NCBI GenBank assembly: GCA_040757065.1
Contig: JBFLXR010000010.1
Location: 1 to 64,000 of the forward strand
DNA from: JBFLXR01 sp040757065
GTDB lineage: Bacteria > Pseudomonadota > Gammaproteobacteria > Burkholderiales > Gallionellaceae
Reading direction: 5' to 3'
Length of the DNA stretch: 64,000 nucleotides
In this document: positions 53,538 to 61,468 of the stretch, in pieces
Layout: each line of letters begins with the position of its first letter
Position numbering within the stretch: the first letter of the stretch is position 1
Made by a program: the position numbers and the translations under genes
Notes under the pieces: generated by a model
Databases searched by the model: none
What the model saw: the letters and a program-made list of their open reading frames with translations, nothing else
Told to the model about the DNA's origin: nothing

Positions 53538-54180
53538 GTCCCTCTCCCTTATCGAAGGTACCCGCCCAAAGTGCGCGCAACCCGGCTTCGACTCCCTGCT
53601 CGTAGTCGTGCCGCATCATTTCCAAAACGCCCGCGCATTGATTCAGCGGAGACCGATTGCCGACGAGTTGCCAAAACCCCAGCATTAAGGCGTAAGAACG
53701 CATCAAGAGCTGCACACCTTCCTGCGTACCGTGCAGCGGAAAATGGCGGCACAATGCCTCGCCTGCTGCAAACAAACGCTGTTCGCTGCGCGCATTAAAG
53801 GCTTCGGCTGCTGCTTGGCTGACCGATTTGCTCATCACCGCCGCAACCAGCGTACCCAGCGGCAAAAAAGCAGGCTGTCGCAGAATATAATCGCGCGCAA
53901 CCGTCATCACACTGTCGAAAGAAACTTGCGTACTCGACTTTAAATGCGTAATCAAAGCTTGAAAAAAACTGTCGACATGCCGCTCGTGCGCGGCCAGCAA
54001 CATGTCTTCCTTGCTCTCAAAGTACAGATAGACTGTTCCCTTGGCCATTCCGGCCCGTTGCGCCACTTCCGCAACGTTAATCATCCGTTCGGGATGTTCC
54101 AGCCAAAGCGCAACCGCAGCATCCAGTATTTGGTTGCTGCGCAGTTCGCGCTCTTCTGGACTGATTGCTGGTCTTGCCAT
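53392..54180 (-). CDS. TetR-family transcriptional regulator of the RND operon
   Basis: A repressor-type regulator with a TetR helix-turn-helix (ILDAAVALWLEHPERMINVA then AEVAQRAGMAKGTVYLYFES, residues 18-57). The usual body ends near residue 212 (GLRALWAGTFDKG). The frame then continues 50 residues of low-complexity Ala/Gly/Arg sequence through the start of the adaptor gene. Another frame ends with TAA immediately before the adaptor ribosome site, so a one-base error near 53550-53560 may hide the true stop. It is the first gene of the tetR-adaptor-RND run and has operator-like dyads in its own promoter. Confidence 0.87.
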   Translation of the reverse strand: MARPAISPEERELRSNQILDAAVALWLEHPERMINVAEVAQRAGMAKGTVYLYFESKEDMLLAAHERHVDSFFQALITHLKSSTQVSFDSVMTVARDYILRQPAFLPLGTLVAAVMSKSVSQAAAEAFNARSEQRLFAAGEALCRHFPLHGTQEGVQLLMRSYALMLGFWQLVGNRSPLNQCAGVLEMMRHDYEQGVEAGLRALWAGTFDKGEGHAKCLDYVGAERAAGSVRQKGSAARAGSSGEDDAGRPAERSEQTQFTW

Positions 54181-54195
54181 TCACCCCACCATTAA

Positions 54196-54249
54196 TGACC
54201 GTCAGTCAACTTATGGCGCAATAATATATGACCAGCGGTCAAATAACAA
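54196..54249 (-). promoter_or_regulatory. Promoter and TetR operators of the RND operon
   Basis: On the minus strand TTGTTA (54249-54244), a 17-base spacer and TATTAT (54226-54221) form a good promoter. The dyad TGACC-AGC-GGTCA (54229-54241) lies wholly in the spacer. A second, imperfect dyad TGAC-N5-GTCA (54196-54208) lies just downstream of the expected start point. Placement over and behind the promoter is typical of autorepression by TetR proteins. Confidence 0.75.
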
Positions 54250-54274
54250 CCGTATCTGCTTTTAAGTAAAGAAA

Positions 54275-55939
54275 TTAGAGTTTAACGGGCATTGAAGCCA
54301 AATCATGCTCGGCATACTCAATGGCGTCAGTGAAGCTATCGAAATAATTATCCGGGCCGATCATTTCCAATATGCCCGCCTTTTCCAACTTGGTCTTAAC
54401 GCGACCATTCGCTTCGCACAACACCACCCTCACCCCGTTTTCCAATAGGCGGCGGGTGGTTTTTTCCAGCACATTGATCCCGGTAATATCCATGAACGGC
54501 ACGCGTCGCAGCAGAATAACCAAGATGCGCTGATCGGTCAGCGATTGCGCAAGCGCCCACTCGAAGTTGTCCACGGCTCCAAAGAAGAACGGGCCGTCGA
54601 TACGGTACACCAGCAAACCGTCCGGTAGTTTGATTCCACTATCTTGCACCAAAGCCGCGGCAACTTCGCCTTCCGTCAGCCGCTGCACTTCGACCGACGC
54701 TGCCATGCGTCGCAAAAAGTGCAGCATCGCCAGAATCACCCCGATATTGACTGCGACTACCAGATCGGTAAACACCGTCAGTAAGAAGGTAATCAGCAGA
54801 ATCAGCACATCCGCCTGAGGCGCGCGCTTAACCATCTGAATGAAATTTTTGATCTCACTCATATTGTAAGCAACGACAAACAGGATAGCCGACAGTGCTG
54901 CCAAGGGAATGTTCGCTGCCAGCGGGGCAAAAAACAAGACAATCACCACCAGCGTCACGGCATGAACGATTCCCGCCAGCGGGCCGGTCGCACCGTTGCG
55001 AATATTGGTCGCAGTGCGTGCAATCGCCCCGGTGGCCGCAAACCCGCCGAATAGCGGTGCAACGACATTCGCCACGCCTTGTCCGATCAATTCCTGATTG
55101 GAATCGTGTTTGGTGTTGGACATGCCGTCCGCCACCACGGCGGAAAGCAGCGATTCGATAGCGCCCAGCATGGCAATCGTAAATGCCGGGCCGATCAACT
55201 CAACGAACTGACTCGTCGTCACACTCGGTATCGAAAGAGTCGGCAAGCCTTGCGGAATCCCGCCGAAAGCACTGCCGATCGTCACCACGCCCTCGAACTG
55301 AAAAACGGCCTGCAATATTGTTGCCGTTACCATCGCCGCCAAGGGGCCAGGAATGCGCGCCAGATGTTTGGAGCGCGACCAAAAAACCACGATCAGCAAA
55401 CTAAGCAGCGCCAAGCCGGTCGTCGCCGGATGCAAGTGCGGCAGCGACTCGACCAAATGCAGCAGTTTTTCGTGAAAATGGTTACCTTCTACCGGCGGCA
55501 GTCCGAAAAAATCTTTCCACTGTCCAACCCAGATGATGATGGCGATTCCGGTCGTAAAACCGACGATCACTGGCGCAGGGATAAACTTGATAACCTGCCC
55601 CATCTTCGCGAAACCCATCAGCAGAAGCATGAAGCCGGCCATCAATGTGGCGACCTGCAGACCGCCGATGCCATACTTTGCCGTAATGCCGGAAAGAATC
55701 ACCACAAATGCGCCGGTCGGCCCGGCAATCTGCAACCTGCTCCCGCCCAAGACGGAAACCAGCAAGCCGGCAATTATCGCCGTATACAAACCTTGCTCAG
55801 GTTTCGCACCGGAAGCGATCGCAAAAGCCATCGCAAGCGGTAAAGCAACGATACCGACGATCACACCCGCAACGATATTCGGCAACCATTGATTTCGTTG
55901 CAGCAAACCGGCCTTCTGCGCTTCCCAAATTGCAATCAT
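54275..55939 (-). CDS. SulP-family anion transporter with STAS domain
   Basis: A 554-residue inner-membrane transporter of the SLC26/SulP family. It has ten or more helices with the family motif LQIAGPTGAFVVILSGI near residue 70 and GMSNTKHDSNQELIGQGVAN near 250, and a cytoplasmic STAS domain from about residue 440 (PFMDITGINVLEKTTRRLLE). Substrates in the family are sulfate, bicarbonate or dicarboxylates; nothing nearby decides between them. It is divergent from the mgtC-like gene. Confidence 0.92.
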   Translation of the reverse strand: MIAIWEAQKAGLLQRNQWLPNIVAGVIVGIVALPLAMAFAIASGAKPEQGLYTAIIAGLLVSVLGGSRLQIAGPTGAFVVILSGITAKYGIGGLQVATLMAGFMLLLMGFAKMGQVIKFIPAPVIVGFTTGIAIIIWVGQWKDFFGLPPVEGNHFHEKLLHLVESLPHLHPATTGLALLSLLIVVFWSRSKHLARIPGPLAAMVTATILQAVFQFEGVVTIGSAFGGIPQGLPTLSIPSVTTSQFVELIGPAFTIAMLGAIESLLSAVVADGMSNTKHDSNQELIGQGVANVVAPLFGGFAATGAIARTATNIRNGATGPLAGIVHAVTLVVIVLFFAPLAANIPLAALSAILFVVAYNMSEIKNFIQMVKRAPQADVLILLITFLLTVFTDLVVAVNIGVILAMLHFLRRMAASVEVQRLTEGEVAAALVQDSGIKLPDGLLVYRIDGPFFFGAVDNFEWALAQSLTDQRILVILLRRVPFMDITGINVLEKTTRRLLENGVRVVLCEANGRVKTKLEKAGILEMIGPDNYFDSFTDAIEYAEHDLASMPVKL

Positions 55940-56037
55940 CGAATGCGTAAACCGCTTATTTCGTCAGTCAGATGCTAATAGTAGCAAAGCCGCTACCCCG
56001 GCGCATAGTAGCTGAGGTTCACCGTGCGATCCTTTCC

Positions 56038-56088
56038 AGCCCTAATCTTTTCTATGCGAAAATGTGGACAGTGTTTTTCATTAGGGCT
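56038..56088 (+). promoter_or_regulatory. Leader inverted repeat ending at the mgtC-like ribosome site
   Basis: AGCCCTAAT (56038-56046) and ATTAGGGCT (56080-56088) are perfectly complementary with a 33-base loop. The right arm holds the only purine-rich ribosome-site candidate, four bases before the ATG at 56093. Folding would hide it, so translation could be controlled by opening the stem. Confidence 0.5.
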
Positions 56089-56092
56089 TGCC

Positions 56093-56824
56093 ATGAATGC
56101 CAACCTCTATCAGCCGTACTGGGCCGACTCGATTCTGGCCGTCAATGCTTTGATTCTGCTTCATCTGATCGGCGCAGTCGCTATCGGTTTGGCGATCGGA
56201 TATGAACGCTCGTACCATGGGCGGGCGGCGGGCATGCGGACTTATGCCTTGGTCTGCGTCGCCTCCACGGCACTGACCGTTATTATCGGCCACCCGGCGC
56301 AATGGTACGGCGGTCACTTCCAAAACATGGAAGCACTGGGCGTCGGCCCGGTTATTCAAGGCATCATGACGGGTATCGGCTTTCTAGGCGCAGGTGTCAT
56401 TATGAAAGATGGATTTACCATCCGGGGCCTGTCTACCGCCGCATCGATTTGGATGACCGCCGTGATTGGCATTCTAATCGGGGTCGGTTTCTACATCGCA
56501 GCATTCATGGCCGCGCTGCTAGGGGTCGGCATTATGAACGGTGTACGCTGGGTCGAAAATATTTTGCCGCATCAACGCTCCATGCACCTCACGTTAGCCT
56601 ACCGCCGGGTCGATGCGCCCGGACAGGAAGCCGTAAAACAACTCATTCAGCAGCACAGCTTCAAGATCGTCGACTGGTCTTACCGTTTAGCCGAACGCGG
56701 TGAAGTGTTTGAATACCAACTTGCCCTGCAAACATTACATCTAGAAAAAATCGAGATACTTATTCGTGAATTAAGCAACTCACCCAACGTATTAGAGTTC
56801 AACCTCTCCCCGGCACGCAGTTAA
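56093..56824 (+). CDS. MgtC/SapB-family membrane protein
   Basis: A 243-residue protein with four to five N-terminal helices (ALILLHLIGAVAIGLAIGYE, TYALVCVASTALTVIIG, GIMTGIGFLGAGVIMKDG, TAASIWMTAVIGILIGVGFY) carrying the MgtC signature ERSYHGRAAGMRT, and a C-terminal soluble ACT-like domain (HLTLAYRRVD to the end). MgtC proteins affect F-ATPase, magnesium limitation and virulence in other bacteria. Here the role is unknown. An in-frame ATG at 56054 would add a CGQC-containing extension, but 56093 fits the family start better. It shares TTAA with the next convergent gene. Confidence 0.88.
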   Translation: MNANLYQPYWADSILAVNALILLHLIGAVAIGLAIGYERSYHGRAAGMRTYALVCVASTALTVIIGHPAQWYGGHFQNMEALGVGPVIQGIMTGIGFLGAGVIMKDGFTIRGLSTAASIWMTAVIGILIGVGFYIAAFMAALLGVGIMNGVRWVENILPHQRSMHLTLAYRRVDAPGQEAVKQLIQQHSFKIVDWSYRLAERGEVFEYQLALQTLHLEKIEILIRELSNSPNVLEFNLSPARS

Positions 56825-57852
56825 GGTGCCGGATTCGGATAGCGCAAATGCACTTCATGGATCGCCTGTAAAACTTCGGGCGACAAATCGTTTAAGCGCA
56901 AATTTTCCTGCAACTGCGTCATCGAGGTCGCCCCGACTATCGTACTGGTAACGAAACTGCGGCTGCGCACGAAGGCCAGCGCCATCGCGGCAGGAGAAAG
57001 GCCGAAGCGCTGCGCGACACCTGCATATTCCGCCACGGCGGCGGGCACATAGGGCTTGCGGTAGCGCTGGGTAAAGGCCGGAAACAGCGTAAACCGCCCT
57101 TGCGCCTCGGCATCCTGCACATACTTGCCCGTCAGCAACCCAAAGGCCAACGGGCTATATGCCAACAACCCGACATTTTCCCGGTAACACATCTCGTGCA
57201 GCCCAAACTCAAACACCCGATTAATCAGGTTGTAAGGATTCTGCACCGATACAATGCGCTGCAACCCCAAACGTTCCGCCGTCTTCAAAAACTCGGCGAT
57301 CCCCCACGGCGTCTCGTTGCTCAGGCCGATGTAGCGCACCTTGCCGCTTTGAACCAACTCGGACAGCACTGTGAGCTGCTCTTCAACCGGGGTCGCCGCA
57401 CGCTCCAGCGCCGGATCGAAATCGCTGCGCCCGAACATCGGCACATTCCGAGCAGGCCAGTGAATTTGATAGAGGTCGATATATTCGGTTCGCAAACGCC
57501 GAAGACTACCATCGAGTGCTTCCAGAATATTGGCTCTGTCCAGCGATTTCGGACCGCCGCGTATCCAGTCGAAACCGCGCGCAGGGCCTGCCACCTTGGT
57601 CGCCACAATCAGTTTATCGCGGGCTTGCGTACTCAACCAACGCCCCACCATCGCTTCGGTCGAACCCTGTGTTTCCGGCTTGCCCGGCACAGGATACATC
57701 TCCGCCGTATCGATTAAATTCACCCCCTGCGCCACGGCATAATCCAATTGTGCAGCCGCCTCGGCATAACTATTCTGCTCGCCGAAGGTCATGGTTCCCA
57801 AAGCGATCTCGGAAACCTGCAAATCGCTATTGCTCAGTTGACGGTATTGCAT
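56821..57852 (-). CDS. Aldo/keto reductase (Tas-like)
   Basis: A 343-residue NADPH-dependent oxidoreductase with a TIM barrel. The catalytic tetrad is visible as the Asp and Tyr in NLIDTAEMYPVPG, the Lys in LIVATKVAG and the His in QIHWPARNVP. MTFGEQNSYAEAAAQLDYAV is typical of the Tas/YghZ-like subgroup. The start at 57852 (MQYRQLSNSDLQVSEIALG) is preferred to one six codons upstream. The substrate is unknown. Confidence 0.9.
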   Translation of the reverse strand: MQYRQLSNSDLQVSEIALGTMTFGEQNSYAEAAAQLDYAVAQGVNLIDTAEMYPVPGKPETQGSTEAMVGRWLSTQARDKLIVATKVAGPARGFDWIRGGPKSLDRANILEALDGSLRRLRTEYIDLYQIHWPARNVPMFGRSDFDPALERAATPVEEQLTVLSELVQSGKVRYIGLSNETPWGIAEFLKTAERLGLQRIVSVQNPYNLINRVFEFGLHEMCYRENVGLLAYSPLAFGLLTGKYVQDAEAQGRFTLFPAFTQRYRKPYVPAAVAEYAGVAQRFGLSPAAMALAFVRSRSFVTSTIVGATSMTQLQENLRLNDLSPEVLQAIHEVHLRYPNPAP

Positions 57853-58003
57853 ACAGAACAGCCTTTTCAATCCATTTCAATGCTCATCAGGCAATCATCC
57901 TGCCGAGAGGTTCCTTATGGCTGGGCTGTTTCATCGCTTCAACGCGCTCAAGTCCATATCTATACCTGCCTGCCCCACCGCAACCGGGCAAGCCTCCATT
58001 CTA

Positions 58004-58034
58004 CAAAACAAAACGGCGGGCACACTGCCCGCCG
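58004..58034 (-). terminator. Terminator after fliS
   Basis: CGGCGGGC (58014-58021), loop ACACT and GCCCGCCG (58027-58034) form a perfect 8-bp stem. On the minus strand it is followed by TTTTGTTTTG. Confidence 0.9.
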
Positions 58035-58057
58035 CTTTCCGGTTCGTTTCCGAACGC

Positions 58058-58534
58058 TTAACGATAGGCTGCCGCCGCAAAGCCCTGACCGTAAACTTGC
58101 GCACTACGATTCGTACCGACCACGGGAGCCGCAAGCGCCATTTGTTTGACTTGCTGCCCGATCCCCTCCCATGCTTCTTTCAACTCAGACAGCAAACGAT
58201 GTACTTCGTCCAACGCCCCGATGTCGTTTTTCAGATTGGCCACCAGCAAACGTTGCACCATGTATTCGTATAAATCACCCAGATTCTGGGCTAACTGCCC
58301 ACCCACTCGCTTATCCAGGCTGGCATTCAGACCTTGCTCGATAATGGCAGTGGCATGCTTAATCGAACGGTTCTTACCCTCGACATTGTTTTGCTGAATA
58401 TACTGTTTGGACTGCTCAATCGCCAGCAGTGCGCCGCGATACAGCATCAACACCAGACTATGAGGATCCGCCCCATTCACACCCGACTCGAATTCGACAT
58501 TTGCATAGGTTTTAATTGCAGCGAAAGCGTTCAT
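58058..58534 (-). CDS. fliS: Flagellar export chaperone FliS
   Basis: Binds the flagellin C-terminus in the cytoplasm and prevents early polymerisation. In its 158 residues YANVEFESGVNGADPHSLVLM at the start and LYEYMVQRLLVANLKNDIGAL near residue 95 are family features. There is an Ala-rich tail after the usual body. It is transcribed from its own sigma-28 promoter and divergently from fliC. fliD and flaG, usual companions, are not in between. Confidence 0.93.
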   Translation of the reverse strand: MNAFAAIKTYANVEFESGVNGADPHSLVLMLYRGALLAIEQSKQYIQQNNVEGKNRSIKHATAIIEQGLNASLDKRVGGQLAQNLGDLYEYMVQRLLVANLKNDIGALDEVHRLLSELKEAWEGIGQQVKQMALAAPVVGTNRSAQVYGQGFAAAAYR

Positions 58535-58591
58535 AATTTGGCATCCTCATTCACAAGATTTCAACAACCGGATATGCTTCCGTTAAGGCAT

Positions 58592-58618
58592 TTATCGGTT
58601 CGAAAATGCCAACCTTTA
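58592..58618 (-). promoter_or_regulatory. Sigma-28 (FliA) promoter of fliS
   Basis: On the minus strand TAAA (58618-58615), exactly 15 bases, then ACCGATAA (58599-58592), matching the FliA consensus TAAA-N15-GCCGATAA at 11 of 12 positions, 58 bases before the fliS start. The rest of the 305-base gap to fliC (58535-58839) holds no gene. ACCGATAA also occurs at 58821-58828 but overlaps the fliC ribosome site and lacks a TAAA, so it is not called. Confidence 0.85.
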
Positions 58619-58839
58619 GGTGAAAATTTTATGCCGTTGAAAAGCAACAGTTCTTTTAGAAGATCGTTTCGCCAAAGCGGTTATTTAACGGTAAAAACCG
58701 CCTCTATTCGGACTATTGCTTTGCGACAAAACAGATAACATGCGCAGTAGGAAATTGTGAGTTGCCTCCGGGACGACCTGCGAACGAGGAAAACTAGGGG
58801 CTGAGCAATAGAACCTGAAAACCGATAAGGAGATCGAAA

Positions 58840-59679
58840 ATGGCTCAATATATCAATACCAATATTGCATCCCTGAATGCACAGCGCAATCTGAACGCTT
58901 CGCAGGCATCGCTGCAAACTTCTTTGCAACGCCTGTCTTCCGGCCTGCGCATCAACAGCGCGAAGGACGATGCTTCCGGTCTGTCCGTGGCCACCGGCAT
59001 GACTTCTACAATCAACGGTCAGCAAGTCGCTATGCGCAACGCCAACGATGCGATTTCGTTGTCGCAAGTTGCCGAAGGCGCGATCGGTAAAATCACCGAT
59101 GCACTGCAACGCATGCGCGATCTGGCTGTACAAGCGGCCAACGCTACATCGAGCGGCGCGAACCTGCAAACCGAATTCACCGCGTTGGGCAGCGAAATTC
59201 TGCGCTTGGCAGGCGGCACCACTTTCAACGGTCAGGCCATTCTGGGTGCAAATGCTGGCACCATGACCTTCCAAATCGGTGCGGGCACCACCACAAACGA
59301 TAGCATTGCCGTCACCACTACACGTCTGGACAACAATGCCACGATCACCGCCGTTACCGGCGCATTGGCAGGCAGCTCGGTCAGCATCACTACCACCACG
59401 CTGGCTTCCACCGCTATCGGCCTGATCGACACTGCGCTGTCGCTGGTCACAACCGAACGCGCCAACTACGGTGCGCTGCAAAACCGTTTCGAAGCGGTGA
59501 TCAGCAACCTGCAAGTGTCGGTGGAAAACCAAACCGCCGCGCGTTCCCGCATCATGGACGCCGACTTTGCCGCAGAAACCGCCTCGATGACCCGTGCGCA
59601 GATTCTGCAACAAGCCGGTACCGCCATGCTGGCGCAGGCCAACCAGCTGCCTAACGGCGTGCTGTCACTGCTCAAATAA
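58840..59679 (+). CDS. fliC: Flagellin
   Basis: Structural subunit of the flagellar filament. At 279 residues it is short, with complete D0/D1 ends and a reduced Thr/Ala-rich middle (about residues 140-200) in place of large D2/D3 domains. The N-terminal QRLSSGLRINSAKDDASG and C-terminal ANYGALQNRFEAVISNL signatures are intact, and the LQRMRDLAVQ segment keeps the D1 assembly/TLR5-type motif. AAGGAG is seven bases before the ATG. A strong terminator follows. Confidence 0.97.
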   Translation: MAQYINTNIASLNAQRNLNASQASLQTSLQRLSSGLRINSAKDDASGLSVATGMTSTINGQQVAMRNANDAISLSQVAEGAIGKITDALQRMRDLAVQAANATSSGANLQTEFTALGSEILRLAGGTTFNGQAILGANAGTMTFQIGAGTTTNDSIAVTTTRLDNNATITAVTGALAGSSVSITTTTLASTAIGLIDTALSLVTTERANYGALQNRFEAVISNLQVSVENQTAARSRIMDADFAAETASMTRAQILQQAGTAMLAQANQLPNGVLSLLK

Positions 59680-59693
59680 GCTTACGCAACACC

Positions 59694-59729
59694 GCAATAA
59701 AAACCCGGCTGTTGCCGGGTTTTTATTGC
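59694..59729. terminator. Bidirectional terminator between fliC and the DUF47 gene
   Basis: A perfect 16-bp inverted repeat (59694-59709 with 59714-59729, loop TGTT) with five A and five T inside the arms, ending both converging transcripts. Confidence 0.95.
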
Positions 59730-59759
59730 TACCGTTTAGCCAAGACGGGTTTACTCGCC

Positions 59760-60401
59760 CTAACTGATTTTCACCACAATGTCGTGCAGCGTGTTCGCGC
59801 ACGATGCCATTTGTTCGGCTGCATTCGCCAAGTGCCGATAAATCTCGCGCCGCTTGAACATGTTGATGTAATCGTCGCCCTGAAACAAATTCGGTAACGC
59901 AATCCGGTACAATTTTTCCGCGCGCCGCCCCGCTTTGCGTGCTGCATCGGCATCGATCACGGCTGTTGCCGGCGTCACCGCCAGCTTGCCGAAACCATTG
60001 GTCAGTCCTTCCACCCCCTCCAGCAAGAACTTGGACATGTTGCGCATGAAGTCATCCGGCGTCACCGCCAGTACACCCATTTCATGCACGGTGGTTTTGC
60101 AGTAAATCACAATTTCGTCCAGATTCATAATCGCCCGGTAAATATCTTCGCGATCAATCGGTGTCGAAAATGCCTCGTTCAGTTCGTGTAAATTGCGAAC
60201 CTTGATAAGATCCGCCTCGTGAACATCCAGTTTAAGCGCCTCGCCGATACCGGGATCGGCGCTTTCCATAAACTCCACCAGCAACCCGACCGTGTGCGCG
60301 ACCTGAGCGCTCTGCTCGGTCAGCATCTGAAAGAAATCCGGCGTTTTTGGAAACACGCGGTCGAGAATGCGCGCCAGTAGCGTTTTCGATGCTTCGATCA
60401 T
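59760..60401 (-). CDS. DUF47/PhoU-like phosphate transport regulator
   Basis: A 213-residue all-helical cytoplasmic protein of the DUF47 (YkaA/Pit accessory) family: LARILDRVFPKTPDFFQMLT at the start, then DPGIGEALKLDVHEADLIK and the end NAAEQMASCANTLHDIVVKI. Members are encoded beside Pit transporters and are thought to regulate them. It lies ten bases after pit. Confidence 0.92.
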   Translation of the reverse strand: MIEASKTLLARILDRVFPKTPDFFQMLTEQSAQVAHTVGLLVEFMESADPGIGEALKLDVHEADLIKVRNLHELNEAFSTPIDREDIYRAIMNLDEIVIYCKTTVHEMGVLAVTPDDFMRNMSKFLLEGVEGLTNGFGKLAVTPATAVIDADAARKAGRRAEKLYRIALPNLFQGDDYINMFKRREIYRHLANAAEQMASCANTLHDIVVKIS

Positions 60402-60411
60402 AATGAACCTC

Positions 60412-61446
60412 TCAAATAAACCGGCTTGCCAACAGATAGCACAACATCGACATCAAGGCCGCGCCCGGTATGGTTATCAGCCACGTCGTCACGATTTCGC
60501 GCGCTTTATTCCAGCGCACGGCTTTGGGACGCTCCGAAGCGCCGATCCCCATGATCGAAGTCGCCACGACGTGTGTGGTAGAAACCGGTGCACCAAACAA
60601 CGAAGAACTGAAAATGACGCTGGCTGCAGTCAACTGCGAGTCGAGCGCATGCAACGGTCGGATCTTGTAAATCGAAAAACCCAGAGTCCGGACAATCTGC
60701 CATCCGCCCGACAAAATACCCAGAGTAATCGCAACCGAACTGGCGAGCATCACCCAAAACGGCACCTCGAAGCTCGGAATAAATCCGCCCAGCATCAACA
60801 CCAGCGTTAATATCCCCATGCCTTTTTGAGCATCGTTCGCTCCGTGCGAAAAAGCCAGTCCGGCAGAAGTCAGAAATTGTAAATTACGTAAATTACGGTT
60901 GATTGAGGGACGTGCGCCGCGCAGCATCACCAGCATAGTCCGGTGCAGCCAGAAGCCGAACCAAAAACCGATCAATGGCGAAATAACCAATGCCACCAGC
61001 ACCTTAGCGACGCCGCTCAGATGACCGTGCATCAAATCTCCGACGCCCCATGCCACATGATGCGCCCCCGCCGAAACCAGCACAGCCCCGACCAACCCGC
61101 CGACCAGCGCATGAGAAGAAGAAGACGGAATCCCGTACCACCAGGTCAGCAGGTTCCATGCAATCGAACCGATCAACCCGGAGAGTACGATCGTCAGTGC
61201 CATCACGCGATCCACATCGTCCAGCGTTACAAACTTACCTATCGTATTCGCCACCGTCGTACCGCCCAGCAGCGGGCCGAGAAACTCGAAAAAACCGACC
61301 ACAACGACTGCCTGAACCGGCGTCATGGCACGCGAGGCGATCACTGTTGCGATAATGTTCGCGGCATCGTGAAAACCGTTGGTATACTCGAAAATCAGGA
61401 CGATAGCCACGGCGACCACCGTCAATACCAAAATTGTGGACTCCAT
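60412..61446 (-). CDS. pit: Low-affinity inorganic phosphate transporter Pit
   Basis: A metal-phosphate/proton symporter, 344 residues from the ATG at 61446 (MESTILVLTVVAVAIVLIFE). The paired PiT signatures are both present: FEYTNGFHDAANIIATVIAS in the first half and GLAFSHGANDAQKGMGIL in the second, with about ten helices. An upstream in-frame start would add 13 hydrophilic residues overlapping nothing conserved and is rejected. It is encoded between polyP:AMP phosphotransferase and DUF47. Confidence 0.94.
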   Translation of the reverse strand: MESTILVLTVVAVAIVLIFEYTNGFHDAANIIATVIASRAMTPVQAVVVVGFFEFLGPLLGGTTVANTIGKFVTLDDVDRVMALTIVLSGLIGSIAWNLLTWWYGIPSSSSHALVGGLVGAVLVSAGAHHVAWGVGDLMHGHLSGVAKVLVALVISPLIGFWFGFWLHRTMLVMLRGARPSINRNLRNLQFLTSAGLAFSHGANDAQKGMGILTLVLMLGGFIPSFEVPFWVMLASSVAITLGILSGGWQIVRTLGFSIYKIRPLHALDSQLTAASVIFSSSLFGAPVSTTHVVATSIMGIGASERPKAVRWNKAREIVTTWLITIPGAALMSMLCYLLASRFI

Positions 61447-61468
61447 TAAATGCCCGTCACCTTTCCGA

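Noticed and set aside
58821..58828. Sigma-28 -10 element directly before fliC
   Set aside because: It overlaps the fliC ribosome site, so a transcript from it would lack that site, and TGAG instead of TAAA stands at the -35 position.
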